Positions 1 through 9,690 of a DNA stretch of 64,000 bases are shown in pieces (position 1 is the stretch's first letter; each line of letters opens with the position of its first letter). The stretch spans positions 17,187,327 through 17,251,326 of the forward strand of contig OX463864.1 in assembly GCA_949825065.1 (NCBI GenBank), in the 5' to 3' direction. Both the position numbers and the translations under genes were made by a program. The DNA comes from Odontocerum albicorne (lineage: Eukaryota > Arthropoda > Insecta > Trichoptera > Odontoceridae). Below the pieces are notes generated by a model that was not told where the DNA came from, did no database searches, and saw only the letters and a list, made by a program, of their open reading frames with translations.

Positions 1-204
1 CTCAGGAATTTAATCCCGTTTCGAGAATTTGATCAATTTGGTAGTGCCACATTTTTCTCTGACTTCCTAAACTTGTCTTTTTTACTACATTTATTGTTTA
101 TTTTCATTATTCAGACTTTTTATAAAATTAGTGATTTAATAAATATTCGTTTAGTTAAAACACAAGTTTTCTTCATAACATTGTAGAGTTAGAAACATTG
201 ACGA

Positions 205-600
205 AGGATTGAAAGAAATATGATAGTTGGTTTATGTATCTGGTGTTGGAGAGAAATATGATATCTTGTGTTGGAGGTGGAGAGCAAGAATTAAAGATTA
301 TGGAAAGATTTTCTACAACATGCAGGTAAAAAATCTAAAAAAAAATTAAACATGTTGCCAGAAAAAATAGCGAAAGTCTGGAGAGGCTGTTGGTCACGGG
401 TACAGTTAAGGGAAGACCAACAAGAGGAAGGTGTCCTATATGATGGACGGACCAAATAAAGGGGTTAACAGGATCCTTACTTAACCCTGCGCTCAGCATA
501 GTCCAGGACCGGGAAGGATGGTGACAGGTGATGCATCAAGTTTCAGATATAGCGAAGGACCACGACACGACGCTCAGCACTGAGAATAAGAAGAAATAGC
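205..600 (+). pseudogene. LINE-B 3' end (5'-truncated non-LTR retrotransposon)
   Basis: Broken reading frames run along this stretch. They encode the C-terminal tail found after the reverse transcriptase in RTE/BovB-like LINEs. The recognisable part is an ESLERLLVTGTVKGRPTRGR-like segment followed by a WTDQIK segment, then DREGW and DIAKDHDTTLS, with stops and frameshifts between them. The copy ends near 590 in an AAGAAGAAA-type tail. The same tail type recurs on the minus strand at 4418-4470 and 39285-39420. Only the 3' end is present, as expected from 5' truncation during target-primed reverse transcription. It cannot be functional. The family assignment comes from remembered protein patterns, not a search. 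Confidence 0.6.
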
Positions 601-779
601 TGACGGACATCATCTATTTATTCCAATTTATTTGAGCACCCTCTGTACTTTATGTGTCATTATTAAAAATAACAAAATTTTCTTTCATGACCATTTGTAA
701 CGCATCATTTAGTTGGTGACTTCCGTTATCTAGATGGTAAAACGCCCTTCTTGCAACCGGGTCTTTGCAGGATCGATTA

Positions 780-1017
780 ATAATAAATGGACAATTTATA
801 TAGCTTCATTTAGAGAGAAGACTCGTCAAGGGTTCTCTAGCTCAGAATTCGAACCCACGATTATTGACATTAAAAATATTACAAAATAAATATAATATAT
901 ATTAGTTCAGTGTAAGGAAATGAAGATGGTCATTCGATTAGAGGCACTTCCTTGCATCTGCTTATGTTTACAAAAACATAATTGATATGCAAACTGCAGA
1001 AAACTTAACTAGGCAGT
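780..1017 (-). repeat. Family-F retroposon copy
   Basis: On the minus strand this matches a dispersed family seen at about nine other places. Shared landmarks are a TGGGTTCGAAT B-box-like block, a GCGC-rich block and an ATATAAATTGTCCATTTATT tail. The sense strand is minus, because the simple AT-rich tail lies at the low-coordinate end. Confidence 0.5.
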
Positions 1018-1045
1018 AATTATCGGCTTGAAGTATTGTCTAGTG

Positions 1046-1628
1046 CAGGGGTAATAATTTTCACATGTTATTAATTTTGTGAGTGACGAATTTATTACCT
1101 GGGTGTCGCATCTGTAGGCCGGCGCCAGACAAAATATGCTAATAAAGTCACAAAATTAATTAAAGCATTCGACGAAAGATTTTCATACATGCAAAAGCAT
1201 GAGGAAAATTTCACAATTTTCTTAACCCCATTTCATGTAAAGGTCGAATCTGCACCTCCAAATTTACAAATGGAGCTTATAGGCTTGCAATCAAGTATTG
1301 AGATGAAAGCCATGTTCGAAGGGAATAAAATACACGAATTTTATCAGAAATATATCCTTGAAGATAAAATTCCAAAATTAAGGCAACCGACAAAGGCAAA
1401 ATGGCCAAATGACCAGTTGATATTAAAAAAATATCAAATAATAAAAAACAAATGTTTCATTAATTTTACAAAGTAATAAAATATTTCGATTGTAAGTTGT
1501 TTGAGTATTTTTAATGTAAAAAAAAACATCATATTATTATTAAGCTATAAAATATTTATATGTGTGGCCCATCAAAGACTTGCAATGTTTTATTTGGCCC
1601 ACAAAATGATTTCAGTTGGACTCCCCTG
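1046..1628 (+). mobile_element. Internally deleted hAT element with 8 bp TSD
   Basis: The element begins CAGGGGTAATA and ends GACTCCCCTG, typical hAT termini. It is flanked by a perfect 8 bp direct repeat GTCTAGTG (1038-1045 and 1629-1636), the TSD length expected of hAT. At 583 bp it is far shorter than an autonomous hAT and keeps only a C-terminal coding fragment. The outer part near 1560-1620 carries two GGCCCA blocks, as in GTF2IRD2/ZBED-type hATs. Confidence 0.85.
1189..1476 (+). pseudogene. hAT transposase C-terminal fragment (GTF2IRD2-like)
   Basis: This is a 95-codon open frame inside the deleted hAT. The block NLQMELIGLQ near residues 25-34 and IPKLRQ near 61-66 resemble the region just before the hAT dimerisation domain in GTF2IRD2-like transposases. 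The catalytic D...D region and the CEQ-type glutamate motif are absent, so it cannot be an active transposase. It ends about 150 bp before the right terminus. A related but separate copy lies at 29282-30835 on the other strand. The start Met is simply the first ATG; the original protein started far upstream and has been deleted. Assignment rests on motif resemblance and on the surrounding hAT ends and TSD. Confidence 0.65.
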
Positions 1629-2280
1629 GTCTAGTGTATGCGTGTAGTGTTGATATACTATATCATAAATTTTGATTAGACGGCCAAAAATGGATTGTCA
1701 TTAAATGCCTCCTAAAGCTTCGTATTCAGGCTTTCCCAGTATTTTACTTTATAATACTTGTACAAGCATCTGATCTACTCGTATATCACTATCGAGTCAG
1801 TAAGTAAGTCTGAATCTAAGGTTAAGGTTTAATAATATAAACCGTTAAGTCAAACGTTACATCATCATCTGGGTCACCGTTCTTAGATTTTTCGATCGTG
1901 TACTGTTTTAATCGTAATGCACCAAAGTCGTGATTGTTTCCTAATAACGATTCCGTCCCATCTGGGTCATGACACTCCATTACTTACGCTCTGTGGAAGA
2001 GGCCAGTAAGTATATCATGGATCAGAATTCTTGTAAGTTGTTGGAAGCTCGTCATTTCGTGGGCGTATTCTAGGCTAAATTGTATAACTGTTCAAGTTGC
2101 CGTTTGATTCACACAATGCAATATTTGCAGATAATTTTCTTACGTATTTTCTCTTTGTTTGTTTGCCAGATTTTATCTATTCATAAGTTTTGAGTTCAAA
2201 AAATTACAGCTTTAGTTAGAATCTGGTTAACATAATTCATATATGTTTTGAGGATTTTTTTTAAGGTTTAACACCGTTTG

Positions 2281-2710
2281 CTTGAGACAATCCGAAGAAA
2301 ACGATCAGAGGTGTGTGAGAAGACAACTCCTGAATTTTGCACATCGCTAGTGCACTTGCTCACATTTCACTACTAATTGATTGTGATTTTTTTTATCAAA
2401 ACCAACACCATCGTGATGCCACAGCCACCGTATTCACCAGATATTCCCCCCCTGCGACTTTTTCCTGTTCCCGAAGATGCAAAATATATTGAAAGGACAA
2501 CGTTTTGCAACCATAGGTAAAGGCAAAATTGTTGGTTGAGCTAAAGACTATTCCAAAAAGTGCGTTCAAAAAATGTTTTGCGGATTGGAAAAAACCTTGG
2601 CAAAAGTGTATTTTATCCTATAGGGACTTCTATGACGGGACAATATTAATATTAATGATTAAATAAATACTTTTTTGAAAAAAAATCAAATTTCTGTGAT
2701 GTTTTGAGTT
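2281..2710 (+). pseudogene. Mariner transposase C-terminal relic
   Basis: Frameshifted plus-strand frames encode the last third of a mariner transposase. MPQPPYSPDI (about 2416-2445) contains the conserved YSPD that precedes the third catalytic aspartate region. A change of frame then gives CDFFLFPKMQ-like and ILKGQRFATI-like blocks, and after that KTIPKSAFKKCFADWKK. The coding stretch stops near 2650 and is followed by AATAAATAC-rich sequence ending about 2710. The N-terminal helix-turn-helix domain and first two catalytic aspartates are not seen upstream. With several frameshifts the copy is dead. The irritans-like assignment is tentative. Confidence 0.7.
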
Positions 2711-3040
2711 CTCTCTATTGACATTTCCATTTTTCGCCAGAACTAAGGTATGTAATGTTAAGTTCTTCATTTACCTGTCCCATTAGTCTCTTTGGCCATT
2801 TTGTATGTCCAAGTCTGGCGAGATAAGCTCGGACAATTCTTTTTACCAGTATTAATGATTAAAATAAATACTTAAAAAAATCTTATTTCTGTGATGTTTT
2901 GAGTTCTCTCCATTGACTTTTCCACCCTTCACCAGAACTAAGCTAATGCCAAGTCGTTCATTTACCTGTCCGATTTGTCTCTTTGTTAATTTCGTATGTC
3001 GAAGTCTGGCGAGATAAGCTCCGACAATTCTTTTCACCAT
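2648..3040. repeat. Two-copy tandem duplication (~200 bp) of a mariner end plus flank
   Basis: About 2648-2847 and 2851-3040 are diverged copies of one segment. Both start ATTAATGATTAAA, pass TTCTGTGATGTTTTGAGTTC and end with GTCTGGCGAGATAAGCTC followed by GACAATTCTTTT. The duplicated unit joins the 3' end of the mariner relic to the sequence beyond it. On the minus strand both copies begin with VKRIV and AYLARL, then diverge. Confidence 0.75.
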
Positions 3041-3379
3041 TTTGTCATGTGCAATTTTATGTACATGACCAAATCACAAACTGAGGGAACTTATTGATAC
3101 TTTTAATGTTAACAATTATTCCAATCGATTACAAAATATTGTAGGAGTGTGATGCAACAATATAATGACTGCAGCGATTCTGTTCTGCAATCCGTTGCTT
3201 AGACCATCCTACGTGATAGGCATTCATGATGAAACCCTGTCTCTGTACGTGCACTATTGGAATTTAACAATTTACCACACATAAACACTTAGATAATCGC
3301 TTTATGAAAACTTATATTCTAGAGCTTCGAGCACACTATAAAATAAAACAAATTTCAATATATTTGTACTTTTCATAAT

Positions 3380-3760
3380 TGTCCGAACATCGGTGTCAAA
3401 ATACCACGATGATTCATAAGCAACAATGTCATCCTAGGTTCGATTCCTGGCGAATTGACTTTCGGGCTGGTTTAACTATTAGACTTTATTCCAAATTTGT
3501 TGCTGCTCTACATAAATTCTACGAGTGTTATTTAGCAACAAATATGAAAAATTCATCTGATCAGTCGGGTAACTTTAATATTAAAGAAATCGGACAGGAT
3601 AGTTGTAAACCATCGGAACCCCGAAATCCACGGGCTGTAGACATGCGTTTTGAACATGGAGATTATTAGTTGTATTTATTATTTTATGAGTGTCGGCAAT
3701 CGTAATCTAACGTCCCAGGTTCAATTCCTGGCGGATTCAAATCCTTACTGGTTTTACTCT
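3380..3760 (+). repeat. tRNA-derived SINE-like heads
   Basis: Two blocks resemble RNA polymerase III B boxes and 3' arms: TAGGTTCGATTCCTGGCG near 3436 and AGGTTCAATTCCTGGCG near 3717. Each is followed by a similar GGCT/TACTGG segment. They look like two copies of one tRNA-like head, but I could not define ends, and no complete cloverleaf folds by eye. They are not called as tRNA genes. Confidence 0.35.
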
Positions 3761-4035
3761 TTTATATCTGAATTTATGTTTTTCTATAGTTTACATGCTG
3801 TTTTTAATATATTATTACAATGCCCGTAAACGGAACATAGAATCACTTTATAAAACTGCCTAACGAAAGACTGTAACAGATTAAATCTGTCGTCGGAGCT
3901 CTAGTTTTAATATATCAAAAATATGTGCTTGCTGTAGTGCAATATTTTGCACACAATATACCAAAACACGCGCAGGTCTGCTCTGTCCACATGATGGTCG
4001 ACAATCATACTCGATTTCGAGGGATAACGTTTAGA

Positions 4036-4394
4036 TCAAAGATTCCCAAAATGGTCTATATGGACCCCCAAGGGTCGATTTCTACTTTCAGGGGGTCTAT
4101 GTCAGCGAGAAAAGAAAATGGGGGTGCACGAGATGTAAATGGGGGTCCACGTGAGTGGATCCCATTTAGGCAGATCATCATCAATATTGAGGCGTTCCGT
4201 AAATGTCCTATTACACCTAACACAGATTGTGTGTACATAATACTTATATTAGACATAGAAAATACTTATGTTATATTATATAAATAAATTGAATGCAAAT
4301 CACTGAACGTGGAGATTTAAAACTATACCTCACTAATTTGAAGCCAAATATTAAACCATTGCTATCAGAGCACCAGGTTCATCCCTCTCATTAA
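4036..4394 (+). pseudogene. Second hAT relic, ZBED5-like C-terminus
   Basis: The left part (4036-4160) has TTCCCAAAATGG followed by runs of GGACCCCC, AGGGGGTC and GGGGGTCC, a pattern I associate with the ends of ZBED5-type hAT elements. Near the right, an open frame of 32 codons (4296-4394) reads through ERGDLKLYL and NIKPLLSEHQ to VHPSH and a stop. This matches the extreme C-terminus of ZBED5/SCAND3-like hAT transposases. Nothing between the two parts resembles the catalytic domain, so this is probably an internally deleted copy. I did not find paired terminal repeats or a TSD, so the ends are approximate. It is a different hAT lineage from those at 1046 and 29059. Confidence 0.5.
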
Positions 4395-4417
4395 CAGTAT
4401 TATTTGTGTATTAATTT

Positions 4418-4475
4418 TCTTCTTCTTCTTCTCAGTGTCATGCCAGGTCCCCCCAACGTTGAATATCACTTGAGA
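4418..4475 (-). repeat. LINE-B 3' tail fragment
   Basis: Read on the minus strand this is ACACTGAGAAGAAGAAGAAG, the terminal sequence of LINE-B seen at 560-600 and near 39300. Only about 55 bp of the 3' end is present. Confidence 0.5.
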
Positions 4476-4699
4476 GTAGATATCTGTTCTATTAATTTTA
4501 TGTAACTATTTTACTAGGTTCGGATTTGTTTCGTTTCAAAGCCAAATATTTACTTGCATTTTGTTTATTTTCAATAAAGGCATGAATAAAAATTGTACAT
4601 GTTTTTCTTTTTTTACAATTGTCCACTATACCAAATACCTTATCAAGGTGAACAGCACTGCGTCAGCTGTCAAAAACACATTTGAAGTTAATAAGTTTA

Positions 4700-5160
4700 G
4701 GAAAATTCAATATTAGGCAGGCAAGGGGTCTGCGGTTCGAATTGTCAGTAGGGTCACAGTGACTTACACTATGCTGGAAGGTGTAAGTCTATAAAATGCT
4801 GTGGAACGCCGAGTTGCATACTATCAGCAACACTACTGGCTAGTCCAATTCGTTAGCGTCCCCGTCGCGAACCCTGGGCAATGTGGTCACACTATGTGGA
4901 TCATAGCAGATAGCGGAAAGATGAAAGGCGAGTCTCTGGCGCCTAAAAACCAGACCCCACCAGCTAAGGGAAGGAAAACCCTAACAGAAAACCAGGGCAG
5001 GGTCTCAGGCCTTAAGGTGGCAGCCCCACCAGGGACCTAAGATACGATGGGTTAATCACCTGTCTATCTGAAACCACACGATTATGAAACCAAAAGCAAA
5101 AGAAGCCGAACTGACCCCGAATTAGGGGGGCATTCCCCCCTAAATGGGGTATTATATTCA
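4700..5160 (+). other. GC-richer stretch, unclassified; possible degraded retroelement
   Basis: This stretch is clearly less AT-rich than its surroundings. It contains a 79-codon open frame (4801-5040) with a basic, proline-rich C-terminal half. I do not recognise the product. The two CCCCACCAG-type blocks and the higher GC suggest a retroelement 5' region rather than a host exon, but there is no positive proof of either. Confidence 0.25.
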
Positions 5161-5492
5161 AAATATACAGTCAACTTTGGTATTCTGGACAGTGGTCAGC
5201 CTCATCTGTATAATGGCTTCTGCTCACCCAGGAAATGCCCAGTGTTTTAATGTAACTGTTTAACTTTTATCTTCTTTATGATCTCCAGTTCATGTACAAG
5301 TTTGAAGGTTTATAATAAAGTTGAAAGGGATCATTTTCTAAAATTGTATGTATACACATTCTACTGACTTGATATTATTGTAAATATAGGATGAGATATA
5401 TTTATTCAAAGTGAACTTTTTTTTCTAAATACAATCATATAACACCTTATCATACATCCCACAACTGATTGAACGTGAGAAACCAGCATAAT

Positions 5493-5920
5493 CTTCTTCT
5501 CCCTGGCTCCATCCTAACTCACTGTCTGCGAAAACTGTTGGGGTCAGCTCTCCTCGTCCTCAGGTTGTATCCTCTTCTGTCCCGGACTACGTCCCTTAGG
5601 TTGTGCCTCTGCATCAGGTTATATTTTTGCACCACCACCACACGAATTATTTGGTCTTCCTCTGGTTGTTATGCGAGGAAGATCCATGGAGATTGCCTGG
5701 TTCACAATGTGATGGGGTGCTCTGCGTCCAACGTGCCCATACCATCTCAATCGCCTCTCCTCCATCTTACTGTTGATGTATGTAACACCTAGGCTTCCAC
5801 GAATGCGTGAACTTTTTATTTTGTCTCTTAGGGACACACCATTTGACCATCTAAGCATGCGCATTTCAGTAGTTTCTAGTTGCCTGGAGTAAGAGTTATA
5901 CGTCGTCCAGCATTAGCCAT
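5493..5920 (-). mobile_element. 5'-truncated RTE-like LINE with 15 bp TSD
   Basis: A 428 bp minus-strand insertion is bounded by the perfect 15 bp direct repeat AGAAACCAGCATAAT (5478-5492 and 5921-5935). Its 3' end, at the low-coordinate side, is a short GAAGAAG tail. This is a textbook target-primed reverse transcription product. The body encodes the post-RT tail of an RTE-like LINE. Confidence 0.85.
5619..5864 (-). pseudogene. RTE-like LINE C-terminal coding fragment
   Basis: The 81-codon frame opens with MRMLRWSNGVSLRDKI, passes IRGSLGVTYI and RRLRWYGHVGRR, and ends in TTRGRPNN. This order (LRW..GV..D.I, then RLRWYGHV.RR, then GRP) is the conserved C-terminal tail of many arthropod LINE polyproteins. 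Upstream codons encoding TTE continue the frame toward the truncation point near 5920. The reverse transcriptase and endonuclease domains are missing because of 5' truncation. The first Met is internal to the original protein, so this is not a gene in its own right. Confidence 0.7.
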
Positions 5921-6089
5921 AGAAACCAGCATAATATTAATGTATTATAACGTTTTTATAACTGTCTCACCGCCTCTTAGTATCTCGTCGAAAGTGTTTG
6001 ACAACTTTCCGTTCACGGATTCGCGTTACGCTCAAGCTGAGATTGCCTTTTGACTTTTTCCGTTCACCGCTCTTCATTGTTAACATCGT

Positions 6090-6206
6090 ATTTTACTGCC
6101 TAAAAAGAACGTTGCCCACGCAGTCGTTGCCATTGCAACGACTGCTGGAGGAGGCCGGGGCCCACAATGGGCTGTAGTGCCATTGATGATGATGATGATG
6201 ATGAAG
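6090..6206 (+). repeat. LINE 3' end with (GAT)n tail
   Basis: The sequence CACAATGGGCTGTAGTGCCA followed by six GAT repeats (6185-6205) is the usual terminus of a group of arthropod LINEs. The preceding 90 bp is GC-rich and reads EEAGAHNGL before a stop, fitting the last residues of such a polyprotein. Only this 3' end is present. Confidence 0.55.
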
Positions 6207-6706
6207 GGGTCTGCGGAAAACAAAAAAATCGGCAAGTGGTCAACGGGGCGAAACAGTTTGGGGAAACTGTGGTTTAGATTGATCTATACGAGTAATGTGT
6301 AATCTATTCATTTTTAATTTAATCACGTCATATTCCTTTTTATGTAGGCAGAAAGTGAATATCTACAAGTCTTTCTATCCAAGCATTCTAAGTTAGTGTA
6401 AATGCTTTCACACTTAATAAAATTATTCACAATGATATTTTTGTGACAAATCGTTAACTTGGTTCTATACCAAGTGACAATATGCCTGCACCTTTACCGT
6501 TCATATTAATTTCGTTTGGTGGGTGTTACCTTGAAACGGATAACTGAACCTATAATCTTCTATTGGTTGCTCAACATATTGCTTTTTTAATTTCAGAAAG
6601 CGTAGAACTTTTGAATGCACTCCGTTGTCTAGCTAGGAAATCTCCAATTGGTTAGTAATCCTTACATGCTTCTCCAAGGCTTCGATCCAAAAGGATGGGG
6701 TATTAC

Positions 6707-7090
6707 TCTGCCGTCATAAGCAAAAACGCTGCTAACGGGAAAAATCAGAAATTTAACTAAGTATGAGGCAATATTCCATATCAAATTCTGAACCATAATC
6801 CATAAAAAAATACAGAAAACCATTTATTTCAACACAAAAATCGACATAATTTTTTTTTAATTTTACAAAATACTAGTTTTTTCTAAGCAATAAAACAATA
6901 AAATGTGATTCATAAGCAAAAAAGACAGCAGCTGCCTATGGCTTTGCTGCGTTTTTGCTTATGAATCACATTTTACTGCTTTTGTGTTTATGAATCCCGA
7001 CATTTTTAAGCAGCAATTAAAAACATAAAAGTGCAGTTTTCTCAAAACTTAACTTTTGCAATTAGCTGCGTTTTTGCTTATGACGGCAGA
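6707..7090. mobile_element. MITE with 29 bp terminal inverted repeats and an inner palindrome
   Basis: The ends TCTGCCGTCATAAGCAAAAA (6707 onward) and TTTTTGCTTATGACGGCAGA (ending 7090) are inverted copies over 29 bp with one mismatch. Inside, 6898-6974 is a second inverted repeat built around TTCATAAGCAAAAA and TTTTTGCTTATGAATCACAT. The terminal motif therefore occurs four times. No coding capacity is seen. The superfamily is unknown and I could not fix a TSD. Confidence 0.75.
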
Positions 7091-7304
7091 AACTGCCATT
7101 ACTTGCCCCATAGTGGCAGGTGTTAAAAGTATGTTTTAACCTTTGCGGTCCACATTTTTTTATTCTACCAGGTCCATAATTTTTTCCACCAATTTATGAG
7201 AAATTGTGATTACTTAGTTTAAAAAAAATCACAGTATTTGGACAATTCTTTTTAATCCTACTGACTGATACCAAATCCTTAATGTCGAGTGTAACTCGAC
7301 ATAA

Positions 7305-7384
7305 TACCCACGGGAACATACATCCTGTCAGGGTAGGCAGAGAGGACCGAGCGCCCAACTTTCTTATCGCGTCACACATCTTTC
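7305..7384 (-). repeat. LINE-A 3' end, part 1 (split by SINE-1)
   Basis: On the minus strand this encodes the family tail (a W/GRSVLSAYPD-like block) and ends next to an ACATAC tail. The rest of the same copy resumes near 7607 after a SINE-1 insertion. Confidence 0.6.
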
Positions 7385-7606
7385 ATACACGACCTCCGTA
7401 ACCGCTTATCTCCCGACCCGGGGGCTGCGGGTTCGATTCCCGTTGGAACATAGATTAAAAAAAAAAGGATTCCAGTCTGGGTTTCACTTAAGACCTCTTT
7501 CATATATTTTTGGGTTGTTTGGAAAACTTTGCCACATGGTAATAAGCCTGTTAGGGTTGCATTGTTTACAACGAAAGTGTACTGCAATACAATACACCTC
7601 GTTCAA
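7385..7606 (+). mobile_element. SINE-1, best-preserved copy
   Basis: The head has a tRNA-like arrangement with a strong B box, GCGGGTTCGATTCCCGTTGG (7426-7445). An A-rich linker is followed by the body landmarks CAGTCTGGGTTTCACTTAAG and TTGGGTTGTTTGGAAAACTT. The tail reads CACATGGTAATAAGCCTGTT and then ACAACGAAAGTG. The tail resembles the LINE-D 3' end. The element lies inside a LINE-A copy, with ATACAC repeated at both junctions as a possible short TSD. Confidence 0.7.
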
Positions 7607-7765
7607 ATCCTACGATTTCTCTAACTTTTAACATTTTCTTTCAAAATTTCATTCGCTTGATCCACTCATACTTTCCTAGGTCTTTTATACCACGCCTTTT
7701 ACTGAGTCACACTTTTTAGTTATTATTTTTTCAGTCATTCGTTTTGTATGCGCAGTCCATGTCAG
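7607..7765 (-). repeat. LINE-A 3' end, part 2
   Basis: This continues the copy at 7305-7384. The reverse complement has the family order: a ..RSCMRR-like block, then ILKE, DQVN, RGRPRK and the NEE block, all degraded. Confidence 0.5.
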
Positions 7766-8559
7766 AATTCCAAACCACCTATTTTAATGTGTTTTCATTA
7801 TTCTGATAAAATGTACAAGTTAAAATTAACTGTACGGTTAAACGCTCCCTTAAGTGATTTATCAACTTCGATGGATTAACCGATACATCACTTGCAAAAT
7901 TGCGCCGTGTCACATTTAAGTTTGGCCGATTGAATCAATCAATTAATATTATTATTGTCATTGAACGATTAATTGACTTGCAATAATTAATTGTGTTTGA
8001 TTTAGTTGGTATTAAGATTGATCGATAACATTTTACTGGACCATCAAATATAATTTTTTTCACCATTTCGTAGGTAATAAAACCCGAAAAGAGGTCATAA
8101 ATCAAAATAAAATCAATTTTTGTATATTATTTGATTATCGTTACAGAATGCTTTCGGACCCTTGATTATTTACTATATTATTCACATTTGATTTATTCAG
8201 TTATACGGGTCCAAGGATATATTGATATTTGTTTTGTAAATTATGTTTTTTTTTCTAGACGTTGATTTATGTGCTTTAAATTCATGTTAATATATTCATC
8301 ATGTTTAACATCTTCAGAATTGGTGTCCATTGTAATGGACACATAATTCATATGCACTTTGTAAACAATTTTGTGGTATATTTCTGCTCCCAATGATAAC
8401 AATTAAAGTTTATGATACTGTATTATCGACTTATCGAACGTTTTGGGCGCCATCTATCTAAACTTATATGACATAATCTTGTATTTAGTGTAAATAATAC
8501 ACTCACAAGTAAGAATATATATTTTTGGAAACCTTAGAATTAATTCAGGTCTGATAAAG

Positions 8560-8770
8560 TTAAACAGCCTGGTCGGGATACATTGTTACCCTCGGCCCTA
8601 ATAATTGAGTCTTCGGTTATAGAACCAATGGACTAGGTACGGAATTATTAAAATAACACTTGCACCTGCAGTTGGCTTGTGCGACTTTTGCTACCTAACG
8701 AACTCTTGTCAGACTTGGACGCTTTTTTTAGGTGCTATTAGGAACCGAACCCTTAAGCTCCTGGTGGAGT
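8560..8770 (-). repeat. SINE-2 copy (tRNA-derived)
   Basis: The segment ending in GGAACCGAACCCTTAAGCTC resembles an inverted B box and tRNA head. The segment CCCTAATAATTGAGTCTTCGG matches the start of similar repeats at 35640-35945 and 52130-52680. The copies are diverged and their ends are approximate. Confidence 0.4.
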
Positions 8771-8911
8771 TAATTCAAGCCTCAACAGGTTAAAGACAAA
8801 TCTGGGGAAAACAATTGGAATTTATTGTACTGCCATGTGGTAACCTCTTTCAACTAACCAGAAAAAAAAACCTTTTTTAATAGCTCCTTACCAATATTTG
8901 AGTATTCGTAG

Positions 8912-9132
8912 CTATAGTTCGGAAATTCTAGGATGAGTCCTGTAACAGCTCACAAATTTGCCCCGATACAACCTTATGTAATGCATTTACCTAAATAACT
9001 TGATATTTATTAGAATTGAGGATTATGTTAAAGTTTATAAAATAATTTAAGTTACTGAACATCGTTACAAGGTTGTATTGAGGGAAATTTGTGAGCTGTC
9101 ACAGGACTCATCCTAAATTTTCCCAACTATAG
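8912..9132. mobile_element. MITE with ~60 bp terminal inverted repeats, copy 1
   Basis: Both ends carry CTATAGTT, then GATGAGTCCTGT and AACAGCTCACAAATTTG with matching inverted partners (TGTGAGCTGTCACAGGACTC at the right). The total is 221 bp with a short unique AT-rich centre. A second copy in inverted orientation is at 52315-52537. The ACTATAGT terminus is itself palindromic, so the TSD (perhaps TA) is ambiguous. No coding capacity. Confidence 0.8.
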
Positions 9133-9221
9133 TGAAGAATGAAAAGTTGATTACGTTTTTTGAGAATACAGAATATGGTATAGAAGCGTAGTTGTAGTAA
9201 GCTCACTTTATTTAAAATTTT

Positions 9222-9531
9222 GAATAAAGCTATGTTTATCAAATAAGAATACTAAGTGTACACGTGTATATTAAATTTATTTGGAATAAAGCTATGTTTG
9301 TCAAATAAGAATACTAAGTGTACACGTGTATATTAAATTTATTTGGAATAAAGCTATGTTTATCAAATAAGAATACTAAGTGTACACGTGTTTATTAAAT
9401 TTATTTGGAATAAAGCTATGTTTATCAAATAAAAATACTAAGTGTACACGTGTATATTAAATTTATTTGGAATAAAGCTATGTTTATCAAATAAGAATAC
9501 TAAGTGTACACGTGTATATTAAATTTATTAG
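9222..9531. repeat. 62 bp minisatellite, 5 copies
   Basis: Five near-identical direct repeats of 62 bp. Each contains GAATAAAGCTATGTTTATCA and AAGTGTACACGTGTATATTA. Copy starts are 9223, 9285, 9347, 9409 and 9471. Very few substitutions separate them, so the array is young or homogenised. Confidence 0.95.
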
Positions 9532-9534
9532 AAA

Positions 9535-9690
9535 CAATACATTTTTGTTAACACTGTAAAAAAAATTGAAATAAACCTTAAGTAATAACCAGATTTTATT
9601 GTAAAAAATAACAACGGGAATCGAACCAGCGACCGTCGAGTTGAAAGACAGATATGTCTTCCATTAGTCTACGTAGGTCGTCATATATGA
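9535..9690 (-). repeat. SINE-1 copy
   Basis: On the minus strand a B-box block (CGCTGGTTCGATTCCCGTTG) is followed by an AT-rich linker and CTGGTTATTACTTAAGG, the SINE-1 body. The tail is degraded. Confidence 0.55.

Noticed and set aside
3925..4287. 120-codon plus-strand ORF
   Set aside because: It runs through the GGACCCCC-rich terminal region of a hAT relic; the protein is an artefact of that repeat and resembles nothing.
7381..7450. tRNA gene
   Set aside because: Strong B box but no complete cloverleaf; sequence continues into a SINE body found many times.
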